NCBI RefSeq assembly: GCF_007747445.1
Contig: NZ_CP036425.1
Location: 2,154,175-2,218,174, forward strand
Direction: 5' to 3'
DNA from: Poriferisphaera corsica
GTDB lineage: Bacteria > Planctomycetota > Phycisphaerae > Phycisphaerales > Phycisphaeraceae
DNA length: 64,000 bases
In this document: positions 43,322 through 52,276 of the stretch, one piece after another
Numbering within the stretch: position 1 is the first letter of the stretch
How the letters are laid out: each line of letters opens with the position of its first letter
Notes under the pieces: generated by a model
The model's database searches: none
Told to the model about the DNA's origin: nothing
Seen by the model: only the letters and a program-made list of their open reading frames with translations
Program-made: the position numbers and the translations under genes

Positions 43322-44794
43322 ATGTCAGAAGCAACCAAAGAAGATCGCCCTGAACTCAACGTCAGCGTTGAAGACAGTGGCCCAGCACGCAAGATGCTCA
43401 AGATTGTCATTCCGGAATCTCGCATCAAAACCAAGATCGAAGAGACTTTCGGCACACTCCAGGAAGATGCACAAATCCCCGGTTTCCGCCGCGGTCGCGC
43501 TCCACGTCGGCTCCTGCAAAAACGATTCGGCGACAGCATCCGTGACGATGCTAAAGGTCAACTCCTTTCTGAAGCTTACTCCCAAGCCATCGAAGAAAAA
43601 GAACTCGACGTCATCGGCGAACCAGACGTGAAAAACGCCGACAAGATTGAACTCCCAGAGTCCGGCGACCTCACCCTCGAAGTCGAAGTCGAAATCACAC
43701 CTGAAGTTGATCTCCCTGAATTCAAAGACATCAAGGTCACCAAAGTAGCCGCTGAAGTGACTGACGAAGACGTCGAAGAAGAAATCAATCGCTACCGCGA
43801 GCGTTTCGGTAAAGCAGCAGCCATCGCTGATGCAAAAATCGAAGCTGGCGATTTCCTTAAAGCAGACGCTCACATCTACCCGCAAGACAAAAAGGGCGAC
43901 GCAGACGCAGTCATCGTCCACCTCCACGATACCTACATCATGGTCAACGGCGAAAACGCTGAATTCAAAGGCCACGTTGCAGGCATCGTCGTCGAAGATC
44001 TCGGCAAGAAGCTTGCCGGTAAGAAAGTTGGCGACGAACTCTCCATCGAGATGGACGGCCCAGCCAGCCACGAAAACGATGACATCAAAGACAAGCCAAT
44101 CGCGATCGAAATCAAGATCAATGCAATTGAACGTCTTGAGCCAGCTCCAATTGAAGAAGTCATCAAAAACGTCGGCATGGAAACCGAAGCAGATTTCCGT
44201 GACAAGCTCAAAGAAATGCTCGTTGCACAAAAAGACCGTGAGCAAAAGTCTGATATGTACACACAGGTCAACGATCAACTCATCGAAAAAGTTGCTCTCG
44301 AACTTCCTGAAGGCCTCACCGGCCGCCAGATCGAGCGTGTCCTGCAACGCCAGCGCATGGAAGCTCTCTACCGCGGTACATCTGAAAACGAGATCGCCGA
44401 TCAGCTTGCTGAGTCACGTAACGAATCCGAAGAAGCCGCTAAGAAGCAACTAAAGCTCTTCTTCATCATCGATAAGGCTTCTCGCGAGCTCGACGTCGAT
44501 GTCAACGAAAACGAGATCAATGGCCAGATCGCCATGTACGCAATGCAGCAAGGCCGTCGCCCAGAAAAACTCCGTCAGGAAATGCAGAAACGTGGCGAGA
44601 TCGAACAACTCTACCTCCAGATCCGCGAGCAGAAGACGCTCGACAAGATTCTCGAAGTAGCCGAGATCGAAGAAGTTGCTGCTAAAGAAAAAGAAGCAAA
44701 GCCTGCCGCCAAGAAGAAAGCCTCTAAGAAGAAAGCTTCTAAGAAAAAGGCTTCTAAAAAGAAAGCTGCAGCAAAAAAGAAAGATGATGAGTAA
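43322..44794 (+). CDS. tig: Trigger factor with lysine-rich C-terminal tail
   Basis: A ribosome-bound chaperone for nascent chains. The N-terminal ribosome-binding domain has RIKTKIEETFGTLQEDA and the docking signature PGFRRGRAPRRLLQKRFG. The middle PPIase-like domain (about 160-255; GDFLKADAHIYPQDKKGDAD, EFKGHVAGIVVEDLGKKLAG) lacks the usual aromatic active-site residues, so isomerase activity is doubtful. The C-terminal chaperone arms run to about 455. An extra tail of about 35 residues is almost pure Lys/Ala/Ser, encoded by tandem 15-nt repeats (44711-44770). 490 residues against about 430 in E. coli. Only a weak AAAGG is seen before the ATG. It is followed by a good terminator; no clpP follows. 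Confidence 0.93.
   Translation: MSEATKEDRPELNVSVEDSGPARKMLKIVIPESRIKTKIEETFGTLQEDAQIPGFRRGRAPRRLLQKRFGDSIRDDAKGQLLSEAYSQAIEEKELDVIGEPDVKNADKIELPESGDLTLEVEVEITPEVDLPEFKDIKVTKVAAEVTDEDVEEEINRYRERFGKAAAIADAKIEAGDFLKADAHIYPQDKKGDADAVIVHLHDTYIMVNGENAEFKGHVAGIVVEDLGKKLAGKKVGDELSIEMDGPASHENDDIKDKPIAIEIKINAIERLEPAPIEEVIKNVGMETEADFRDKLKEMLVAQKDREQKSDMYTQVNDQLIEKVALELPEGLTGRQIERVLQRQRMEALYRGTSENEIADQLAESRNESEEAAKKQLKLFFIIDKASRELDVDVNENEINGQIAMYAMQQGRRPEKLRQEMQKRGEIEQLYLQIREQKTLDKILEVAEIEEVAAKEKEAKPAAKKKASKKKASKKKASKKKAAAKKKDDE
44711..44770 (+). repeat. Four tandem 15-nt repeats in the tig 3' end
   Basis: Units at 44711, 44726, 44741 and 44756, each of the type AAGAAGAAAGCTTCT and in frame, encode KKKAS three times and KKKAA once. 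Units differ at a few positions, mostly synonymous. Confidence 0.9.
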
Positions 44795-44821
44795 TTAACT
44801 CTCCATTATTCGACCAATAAT

Positions 44822-44851
44822 AAAACCGGTTGCTTCAAGCAGCCGGTTTTT
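44822..44851 (+). terminator. Terminator of tig
   Basis: AACCGG (44824-44829), inner TGCTT/AAGCA, CCGGTT (44843-44848), then a T run. It separates tig from the SHOCT gene. Confidence 0.92.
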
Positions 44852-44949
44852 ATTTACTTCAACTTAGATATTCTCAAAATCACCATTAACCTTCCCACAT
44901 TTTGATGTAAAATACCCCAATTCCTTTACTACGATCTCAGGGTACGCTC

Positions 44950-45378
44950 ATGATCTCCATTTTATCTCAAAACATCCCAGCGAAATCGGTCGACGTTCTT
45001 CAGATGATTGGCATTATCGTGGGCCTCGCCATTTTCCTCGGTATCGTCGCCGCGATCATTAAAAAACTTGTCTACCGCTCTACAGAAACCTCCAACGTCG
45101 GCTACACCCTCTCTGATCTTCGCGATCTCCACAAAAAAGGTGAACTCTCAGACGACGAATTCGCCGCTGCAAAAGCCCTTATTATCGCACAAGGTAAGGC
45201 CGCACTTCACACCCCTGAAGACAGTCAGGAGAGTGACAACTGGGACAATATCACCGCAAATGATGATCAACGCCCAGAAGATTTCGACCTTGGCGATGAG
45301 TTACTGGACTTGAAAGACGAATCGGACGATGATATTTCCCCCGATTCTTCCGATAAGATGCCCCCCGACAATCAATAA
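44950..45378 (+). CDS. Single-span membrane protein with SHOCT-like helix
   Basis: 142 residues. An N-terminal helix (MIGIIVGLAIFLGIVAAIIKKLVY, about 21-44) is followed by LSDLRDLHKKGELSDDEFAA AKALI, the short SHOCT-type helical hairpin that recurs at the ends of bacterial membrane and oligomeric proteins. The acidic C-terminus is rich in Asp, Glu and Ser (about 85-142). The function is unknown. AGGG lies 8 nt before the ATG. It occupies the position between tig and clpX where clpP is found in many bacteria. Confidence 0.7.
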   Translation: MISILSQNIPAKSVDVLQMIGIIVGLAIFLGIVAAIIKKLVYRSTETSNVGYTLSDLRDLHKKGELSDDEFAAAKALIIAQGKAALHTPEDSQESDNWDNITANDDQRPEDFDLGDELLDLKDESDDDISPDSSDKMPPDNQ

Positions 45379-45651
45379 TCTGCGACAGCAGAAAAACTGG
45401 GCAATTTAGGGAAGCCTCACCCACAACAATCTCTTTTAATCGGATATGATATCTCGATCAGCACGGATAGACTGCAAAATAAACGGTCCGTCCAGCTATT
45501 TCACTAAGGGTTGACCGTCAGATAGACGATCACAACTTAGACAATGTAAACGAGAAATACGTGACGCTGCTTTTTTTATGCCCCCAAGCACAAAAATGAC
45601 TTTGCAGCCTCATGACGAATCAAACTTGCTGACCATGGAGGTAATGGCGGG

Positions 45652-46971
45652 TTGGCTAATTCCAATTCAAATAACGACGGTAACAACGGCAACTCCTCCA
45701 ACGGCGGTGGCGGTGACGGCTTCAAAGGCCGACGCGTAACCACTTGCTCGTTCTGCGGAAAAAGCTCTCGCGAAGTCGGCCCTATGGTCGAAGGCCCCAA
45801 TGATGTTTACATCTGCGCCAACTGCACTGAGCTCTGCCAGAACATCTTTAAACAGGAGCGTCGCCGGGTTCATGCTGGCCGCACATCCATTGGCTCCATC
45901 CCAACCCCTCGACAACTGAAAGAGTTTCTCGATCAGTACGTCATCGGGCAGGATATTGCCAAGCGTGCCCTCTCAGTCGCAGTCCACAACCACTACAAGC
46001 GTTTGGCCGCAACTGAAAAAGAAACACCCGTCGAAATCGACAAATCTAACGTCCTGCTCATCGGCCCTACAGGCTCTGGCAAGACACTTCTGGCTCGTAC
46101 ACTCGCTCGAACTCTCAACGTCCCATTCGCCATCGGCGATGCAACCACCCTCACCGAGGCTGGCTACGTTGGTGAAGACGTCGAGAACCTGCTACTAAAA
46201 CTCCTTCAGTCTGCTGACTACGATATCGAAGCCGCTCAACGTGGCATCATCTATATCGACGAAGTCGACAAAATCGGCAAGACCTCCCAGAACGTCTCCA
46301 TCACACGTGACGTCTCCGGTGAAGGTGTTCAGCAAGCACTTCTCAAGATGCTCGAAGGCACCGTTGCCAACGTTCCTCCGCAAGGCGGACGCAAGCATCC
46401 TGAGCAGCAGTACATCCAAATCGACACCAGCAACATCCTCTTCATCGTCGCCGGGACTTTCGTCGGCCTCGAAGACATTGTTCGCAAACGTCTCGGACGC
46501 AAATCCATTGGCTTCGCTTCCGAACAGACCGTCGACGACAAGACCTCAGACACCTCATACCTCATGACCCAGATCACACACGAGGACATCCACGAATTCG
46601 GCATGATCCCCGAACTTCTCGGCCGTCTCCCCATCATCACACCACTCATGCCTCTGGAAATCTCAACACTCGTCACCATCCTCACAGAACCCAAGAACGC
46701 ACTCGTACGTCAGTACCAGTACTTCTTCACCATCGAGGATGCCGAGCTGGAATTTACCCAAGACGCTCTCGAAGAACTCGCCAGCCGCGCGATCTCTCGC
46801 GATACCGGTGCCCGTGCTCTACGAAGCGTGATGGAAGAGATCATGCTCGAACTGATGTATGACCTGCCCGAACTCAACAATAAGGGTGCGAAATACGTCA
46901 TCGACGAAGCCGCAATTACTGGCAAAAAGCCTCTCATTGATATGCAAGTTCCCATTAAGGAATCCGCATAA
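45652..46971 (+). CDS. clpX: ATP-dependent Clp protease ATP-binding subunit ClpX
   Basis: An AAA+ unfoldase that feeds tagged substrates to ClpP. The N-terminal C4 zinc domain is CSFCGKSS...CANCTELC (about 32-61), preceded by an Asn/Gly-rich stretch. Walker [16 protein letters not shown] (about 137-151), pore loop GYVGEDV, Walker [16 protein letters not shown] loop GGRKHPEQQ and sensor 2 [12 protein letters not shown] are intact; 439 residues. The start is TTG 45652 with GGAGGT about 10 nt upstream; no in-frame ATG exists nearby, and the out-of-frame ATG at 45644 is not used. clpP is not adjacent. It is followed by a perfect 11-bp hairpin terminator. Confidence 0.96.
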   Translation: MANSNSNNDGNNGNSSNGGGGDGFKGRRVTTCSFCGKSSREVGPMVEGPNDVYICANCTELCQNIFKQERRRVHAGRTSIGSIPTPRQLKEFLDQYVIGQDIAKRALSVAVHNHYKRLAATEKETPVEIDKSNVLLIGPTGSGKTLLARTLARTLNVPFAIGDATTLTEAGYVGEDVENLLLKLLQSADYDIEAAQRGIIYIDEVDKIGKTSQNVSITRDVSGEGVQQALLKMLEGTVANVPPQGGRKHPEQQYIQIDTSNILFIVAGTFVGLEDIVRKRLGRKSIGFASEQTVDDKTSDTSYLMTQITHEDIHEFGMIPELLGRLPIITPLMPLEISTLVTILTEPKNALVRQYQYFFTIEDAELEFTQDALEELASRAISRDTGARALRSVMEEIMLELMYDLPELNNKGAKYVIDEAAITGKKPLIDMQVPIKESA

Positions 46972-47014
46972 ATCAATGTCCGATACGGCTAACATCAATT
47001 AAATTACAACGACA

Positions 47015-47050
47015 TCGATCATTGCCGCAGCAATGATCGACTGTCTTTTT
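47015..47050 (+). terminator. Terminator-like hairpin after clpX
   Basis: TCGATCATTGC (47015-47025), loop CGCA, GCAATGATCGA (47030-47040): an 11-bp perfect stem, with TTTTT 6 nt later. Confidence 0.8.
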
Positions 47051-47223
47051 AAATTCAGCCGATACTAACTTACATTCACGCTGCTGCTCACGAACCGAAA
47101 CCACCCTCAAACACGTATGGTTCTTATGGAAGATCTCATACACCTGACCTAATGTTCTAATGGTCAGCAACGGTTTAAATTAAGAATACTAGTTAATCTG
47201 AAGATAAATTCGAGGAACGCATT

Positions 47224-49566
47224 TTGACTACGACCAACAGACTTGAACGTTTTTCCTGCCAGCAAGTCTTTACACGCTGCGCTGTCTTTCTGCTTTCTCT
47301 CTTCCTCATTCTCTCACTCTCTCGCACAGCCTCTGCAATTGAAACACCCCCAGCACCCACATCTTCGGATGCCGCCAACTACACCGCTATCATCGACACC
47401 GGCAACTACGACGCGCTCCTCAAGCAAATCGATCAACTCAAATCACAAGACCCCGACAATCAGCGATACACACGTCTCGAGCAAGCCATCGAACGCTACC
47501 AAGAGCATCAAAACCAACGCTACGATACGCGCCAGGATGCTTATGATGAAGCAATCACAAAAATGGCCGAAGCCATTGACAACCAGCGTCTCGAAGACGC
47601 TCTCGTCGCGGCCATTGATGCGCACTCGCTTGCCATTAATAAATCGGACTTCCTCAAAAAACCAGAAACGTTAGAAGTCGTTTCACTCGCCGAACAACGC
47701 GGGCAAAATGCCGTTGACAACGATAATTGGGTCGACGCCCTTTCCATGTATCGCCTCCTCGATCTCCTCTTCGAAAATCAGAACATCTACACCGATCAGA
47801 TCAAAAACGCGGAAGCCCACGTTCGTGTGCTTCAACTCTACACACCACAACAACTCCAAAATCTCTATCAAGCTCGCGCTGAGCGACGCGCCAAAGAAAA
47901 AGGCGAAGACGCTCCCGAACCCATCGATATCGAAATCGACTCTTGGAAATCCAAGCTTAAAAACGTAAACAGCATCATGCTGCGTGACTCACTCCGTCAA
48001 GCCGTCAGCCGTCACATCGACCGCAACCAACCCGGCTCTAACGGTTACACCTCGCTCCTACGAGGCGGTGTCAAAAATCTCCTCACACTCCTCAACACCA
48101 AAGCCCTCAAATCCGAATTCAAAGGCCTCAACAATCAACCGCAAGTCGACAAATTCAAAACCTACCTCACACAAGTTCAAGACAGACTCAACGACCCAGC
48201 CAAGCGAATGAACTTCCTCGATGCTTTTAAGCTTCTCGATGAAATTACGCGCATGAACGACATCACCGTCGATCTCCCCAATGAAATCGTCGTCTACGAA
48301 CTAACAGAAGGCGCTATGGGCCAACTTGATGACTTCACCGCCGTCATTTGGCCTGAAGATATCGAAACGTTCTCTCGTTCAACTGAAGGTAAGTTCTACG
48401 GCGTTGGCATCCAAATCTCTCGACAAGACGGCCAACTCATCGTCGTCTCACCACTCGCCAACACACCGGCTCAACGCGCAGGCCTCAAAGCCGGTGACAT
48501 CATCGCCAAAGTGAATGGCACCAACACCTCCACATGGTCCCTTGACCGCGCGGTTCGTGAAATCACAGGCGAAGAAGGCACCCCCGTCACCCTTACCATC
48601 GAGCGTAAAGGCCAAGCCGACCCGATCGACTTCACCATCAATCGTGCTGAAATCGAAATCGAATCAATCCGTGGCTGGGAGCACACCGAAACCGGCGGCT
48701 GGGATTACTGGATCGACCCCGATGACAGTATCGCCTATATCCGCCTCTCACAGTTCCTCCCGCAAACCGCAAAAGATCTTGATAAAGCCCTCCAAAACCT
48801 ACAGAAACAGCATCAAATTAAAGGCCTCATCCTCGATCTACGTTTCAACCCTGGCGGCCTCTTAACCTCTGCCGTCGAAGTCTCAGACCGCTTCCTAAGC
48901 GAAGGCACCATCGTCTCCACCGTGAACGCTGCTGGTGAAAAATCAATCGTTGCCACAGCCAAACGCAGAACCACATACCCCAAATTCCCGATCGCCATCC
49001 TCGTCAACCAAGGCTCAGCCTCAGCCTCTGAAATTGTCTCAGGCGCCCTTCAAGACTACGGCCGCGCAACCATCATTGGCTCTCGTAGCTTCGGTAAAGG
49101 TTCCGTCCAAGATCTCTATCCCCTCGATAGACGATCCGCCTACCTCAAACTCACCACGCAATACTACATGCTCCCAGCCGGCCGCATCATTCACCGCAAA
49201 CCAACCATGCAATCATGGGGCATCGAGCCCGACATCAATATCGACATGACCACACGCGAAGACGCCGACGCCCTGCTCTACCGCCAGGCGGTCGACATCA
49301 TCCGTGACAAAGATGGCAACCCCACCGCCGCTATTGATGACCAGACGATTGAAGTTGAAAACCCCGATGCCGATGAGATTGAAAAACTCGAGCAAAGAAA
49401 GCGTCTTGACAACGCCACCGCTCAAAAAATCATCATCGAAGGTATCGACCCGCAACTTGAAGCCTCACTTCTGTGGCTCCAGCTTCAGATCGCATCCGAA
49501 GATCTGCCGAACACCTCCATTCTCAAAGCCGCACTCGCGCCCGCCGAACCCACAACTACTGAATAG
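47224..49566 (+). CDS. S41 C-terminal processing peptidase with PDZ domain and long N-terminal region
   Basis: A 780-residue exported protease of the CtpA/Prc type. The signal peptide AVFLLSLFLILSLSRTASA is followed by about 350 helical residues (TPR-like; QRYTRLEQAIERYQEHQNQR) not found in short CtpA proteins. The PDZ domain (about 385-470; FYGVGIQISRQDGQLIVVSP ... LKAGDIIAKVNG) and the S41 core follow, with LRFNPGGLLTSAVEVSDRFL, the catalytic Ser in QGSASASEIVSGAL (about 596) and Lys in RSFGKGSVQDLYPL (about 622). The substrates are probably periplasmic or envelope proteins. The start is TTG 47224 with GAGGAAC 7 nt upstream. A family tail lists DAD/EKLEQRKRLDN helices. Confidence 0.92.
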   Translation: MTTTNRLERFSCQQVFTRCAVFLLSLFLILSLSRTASAIETPPAPTSSDAANYTAIIDTGNYDALLKQIDQLKSQDPDNQRYTRLEQAIERYQEHQNQRYDTRQDAYDEAITKMAEAIDNQRLEDALVAAIDAHSLAINKSDFLKKPETLEVVSLAEQRGQNAVDNDNWVDALSMYRLLDLLFENQNIYTDQIKNAEAHVRVLQLYTPQQLQNLYQARAERRAKEKGEDAPEPIDIEIDSWKSKLKNVNSIMLRDSLRQAVSRHIDRNQPGSNGYTSLLRGGVKNLLTLLNTKALKSEFKGLNNQPQVDKFKTYLTQVQDRLNDPAKRMNFLDAFKLLDEITRMNDITVDLPNEIVVYELTEGAMGQLDDFTAVIWPEDIETFSRSTEGKFYGVGIQISRQDGQLIVVSPLANTPAQRAGLKAGDIIAKVNGTNTSTWSLDRAVREITGEEGTPVTLTIERKGQADPIDFTINRAEIEIESIRGWEHTETGGWDYWIDPDDSIAYIRLSQFLPQTAKDLDKALQNLQKQHQIKGLILDLRFNPGGLLTSAVEVSDRFLSEGTIVSTVNAAGEKSIVATAKRRTTYPKFPIAILVNQGSASASEIVSGALQDYGRATIIGSRSFGKGSVQDLYPLDRRSAYLKLTTQYYMLPAGRIIHRKPTMQSWGIEPDINIDMTTREDADALLYRQAVDIIRDKDGNPTAAIDDQTIEVENPDADEIEKLEQRKRLDNATAQKIIIEGIDPQLEASLLWLQLQIASEDLPNTSILKAALAPAEPTTTE

Positions 49567-49652
49567 CTCACTCACCCTTGTGGCCAAAATCCGTTAAAAT
49601 ACACATTACACGGAGAAACACCCACAAGGTTCATTAAACGCGAGACACAAAC

Positions 49653-50738
49653 ATGGCAGGCAATACCTTCGGCCAAATCTTCCGTATCACCACCGCTGGC
49701 GAATCGCATGGCCGCGCCAACACCGTCATCATCGACGGCGTCCCCGCAGGACTCCCACTCTCCGAAGATGACCTCATCCCAGACCTCGAACGTCGCCGTC
49801 CAGGCCAATCCAAAGTCACCACGCAACGCAAAGAGGCCGATTCACCCGAAATCCTTTCTGGTGTTTTCGAAGGCAAAACCACCGGCACATCCATCGCCAT
49901 CATCATCCGTAATCAAGATCAGCGCTCACATGACTACGGCAATATCGCTCAACTCTATCGCCCCGGTCACGCTGACTACACATTCGACGCCAAATACGGC
50001 TTCCGCGATTATCGTGGAGGCGGCCGCTCATCCGCACGTGAAACCAATGTCCGCGTTGCCGCTGGCGCTGTCGCCAAAAAACTCCTCAAGCACACCCACG
50101 ACATCAGCATCCTCGGCTACGTCAAACAGATCGGCCACATCACCGCCGACATCCCTAACCCTGAGTTAGTCACCCTTGAGCAAACTGAAGCCAACATCGT
50201 CCGCTGTCCTGACTCTCAAAAAGCAGACGAAATGATCGCGCTCATCGAACAAATGCGCCGAGAAGAAGACTCCATCGGTGGCATCTCCGAACTCGTCGCC
50301 ACCAATGTCCCTGCTGGTTGGGGCGAGCCTGTCTTCGATAAGCTCAAAGCCGACCTTGGTAAAGCCATGTTCACCCTCCCCGCCGTCACCGGCGTCGAAT
50401 ACGGCGAAGGCTTCGGCGTAGCCATCCTCAAAGGCTCACAAAACAACGATATCTTCGTTAACAACAACGACACAATCACCACAACAACAAACCGTCACGG
50501 CGGCATGCTTGGCGGCATCTCCTCTGGCCTCCCCATCGTCCTCCGCTGTGCCATCAAACCCACCTCCTCACTTTCAAAAGCTCAACCCACCGTCGATCAG
50601 CAAGGCACCCCCTCCGAAATCCAAACCAAAGGCCGCCACGACCCTTGCCTCCTTCCAAGGTTCGCACCCATGGGCGAAGCCATGTTTGCCATCGTCCTCG
50701 CTGACCATATGCTTCGACAACGCGCTGCTCGTCTATAA
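49653..50738 (+). CDS. aroC: Chorismate synthase
   Basis: The last step of the shikimate pathway: an FMNH2-dependent trans-elimination giving chorismate. 361 residues. Signatures: GQIFRITTAGESHGRANTVI, VDGVPAGLPLSEDDL-type start, RPGHADYTFDAKYGFRDYRG, GGRSSARETNVRVAAGAVAK, FGVAILKGSQNNDIF and TTTNRHGGMLGGISSGLPI, GRHDPCLLPRFAPMGEAM. ATG 49653 is the family start. It is preceded by the S41 peptidase gene (86 nt) and followed 33 nt later by the phosphatase gene, probably as one unit with the latter. pheA at 33-34 kb uses its product. Confidence 0.97.
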   Translation: MAGNTFGQIFRITTAGESHGRANTVIIDGVPAGLPLSEDDLIPDLERRRPGQSKVTTQRKEADSPEILSGVFEGKTTGTSIAIIIRNQDQRSHDYGNIAQLYRPGHADYTFDAKYGFRDYRGGGRSSARETNVRVAAGAVAKKLLKHTHDISILGYVKQIGHITADIPNPELVTLEQTEANIVRCPDSQKADEMIALIEQMRREEDSIGGISELVATNVPAGWGEPVFDKLKADLGKAMFTLPAVTGVEYGEGFGVAILKGSQNNDIFVNNNDTITTTTNRHGGMLGGISSGLPIVLRCAIKPTSSLSKAQPTVDQQGTPSEIQTKGRHDPCLLPRFAPMGEAMFAIVLADHMLRQRAARL

Positions 50739-50771
50739 ACAAACCACCACCTACCCGATGAATAGACCGAG

Positions 50772-52202
50772 ATGGCTATGCCAGAAATAGTACCACAAGA
50801 ATTCACGTCCGAGCTCGATGAAACGTGGCATGCATGGCTCACACGCCGTTTTCTCAGATACTGTATCTTCTCACTCCTTGCCATCTTTGTTATCAGTATC
50901 ATCTCCCTCTCAATCGATCTATACCAGCACGAACACGGCGAATTCTCACGCCTCACACTCGCATTCCTTATAGGCAATTCGCCTGCAATCATGACCGTTG
51001 TCGCAGCATACTTCACAGTCAAACACAAAAAACCTAACCGTGAAAAACTCCTGCGTGCAATAACATGGACCATCGCCATCTACGGCATCTCTGGCCTCGC
51101 CATCGGGCCTTATATCGAATATCGCCTCTCAGCAGCTTACACAACAACAACCTTTGCAGAAGCACTTAAGCCAACCGACATTAGCTTCGGCGTTCTCGCC
51201 CTCTATCTTCTCGCATGTATCTTCATTCCTTGGCCACCGCGCGAAGCCGTCAAAGCCGTTGTCCCTCTCTGGGTAATTGGTATCTTCATGGTTTCACTCG
51301 CCAATACCACCTGGACAGGCGAAACCTTCGTTCGATGTATCACTGTCATCCTCGCCGGTGCCCCTGGCCTGCTCCTCTGCTACGCTCGCGCTCGTAAATA
51401 TTCATCCGAATTCTACATTGGCCGTCTCACCAGACGTTACACTGATTTAAAGCGTGAACTCCAAGCTGCCCAGCAAATCCAAAACATGCTCTTCCCAGAG
51501 CCAATTACCGACGCGCCGATCCAAGCACGATACTACTTCGAGCCTATGCAGCAGATAGGTGGCGACTTCCTCTACATCCGCCACAAACACGACGCCAACA
51601 AAAACCTTCTTTCACTCACCGCCACACTCATCGACGTCACAGGCCACGGCATCACCGCCGCACTCGCCGTCAATCGTCTCCACGGCGAACTCGAACGCCT
51701 CTATGCCGAAGAGCCCGACGCCTCCCCCGCTCGTGTTGTCCGTGCCCTCAACAAATACATCTACCTCACCATTGCAAAGCAATCCATATATGCCACCGCA
51801 ATTTCCATCAAAATGATCACAGGCCAAAAACACCTCATCTGGGCAAATGCCGGGCACCCCCCTGCTTTCCTTGTACCGGAAAACATCGACACCAACCCCA
51901 CTCAACTCGATTCAACCTGCATGATGCTCGGCGTTGTCCCCGACGAACTCTATAAACCCGCTGAAAACACACTCGACATACAATCCACAGACCGAATCAT
52001 CGCCTATACCGACGGCGTCATCGAAGCCCGTAACAGCGACAATCAAATGCTCCACGTTGATGGCTTCCTCAACATACTCCGCTCCGCTCCCGCCAAAACC
52101 GATATCAACGAGCTCCTCGACTCAATCGCTACATCACTACGCGATTTCCGTTCCGGCCCACCCGATGACGACATCCTCGTCCTCGAAATGAAGCAGCCAT
52201 AA
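50772..52202 (+). CDS. Membrane-bound SpoIIE/RsbU-type serine phosphatase
   Basis: 476 residues. The N-terminal half has about six membrane helices (ISLSIDLYQ ... LVALYLLACIFIPW-like segments; FVRCITVILAGAPGLLLCYA). A short linker (LKRELQAAQQIQNMLFPEPI, about 222-241) leads to a PPM/SpoIIE phosphatase domain: GGDFLYIRHKHDANKN, LIDVTGHGITAALAVNRLHG, IWANAGHPPAFLV, IIAYTDGVIEARNSDNQMLH and PDDDILVLEMKQP, with the metal-binding Asp residues present. Such proteins usually act in partner-switching control of anti-sigma-factor antagonists; no STAS or HPK-like partner is adjacent. It starts 33 nt after aroC. No strong Shine-Dalgarno is seen. Confidence 0.9.
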   Translation: MAMPEIVPQEFTSELDETWHAWLTRRFLRYCIFSLLAIFVISIISLSIDLYQHEHGEFSRLTLAFLIGNSPAIMTVVAAYFTVKHKKPNREKLLRAITWTIAIYGISGLAIGPYIEYRLSAAYTTTTFAEALKPTDISFGVLALYLLACIFIPWPPREAVKAVVPLWVIGIFMVSLANTTWTGETFVRCITVILAGAPGLLLCYARARKYSSEFYIGRLTRRYTDLKRELQAAQQIQNMLFPEPITDAPIQARYYFEPMQQIGGDFLYIRHKHDANKNLLSLTATLIDVTGHGITAALAVNRLHGELERLYAEEPDASPARVVRALNKYIYLTIAKQSIYATAISIKMITGQKHLIWANAGHPPAFLVPENIDTNPTQLDSTCMMLGVVPDELYKPAENTLDIQSTDRIIAYTDGVIEARNSDNQMLHVDGFLNILRSAPAKTDINELLDSIATSLRDFRSGPPDDDILVLEMKQP

Positions 52203-52232
52203 ACATTTAAAATTCTGGTATTTCATACCAAC

Positions 52233-52268
52233 CCGGTATAGTATATCGTTAACGCTATATTATACCGG
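52233..52268 (+). promoter_or_regulatory. Long imperfect palindrome overlapping a ribosome-binding site
   Basis: CCGGTATA (52233-52240), G, TATA, 10-nt centre TCGTTAACGC, TATA, T, TATACCGG (52261-52268): a 13-bp near-perfect stem with one G-T pair. The 3' arm's GG forms the first half of the GGAG site (52267-52270) of the following gene. A smaller copy, GGTAT-TTC-ATACC (52217-52229), lies just upstream. It could be an operator for a dimeric regulator or an RNA hairpin that hides the ribosome-binding site. Confidence 0.6.
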
Positions 52269-52276
52269 AGTTGCCA

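Noticed and set aside
43325-44347. 340-codon ORF on the minus strand inside tig
   Set aside because: A shadow of the trigger-factor frame; the translation is a low-complexity Phe/Asp/Val mix and tig itself matches its family along the whole length.
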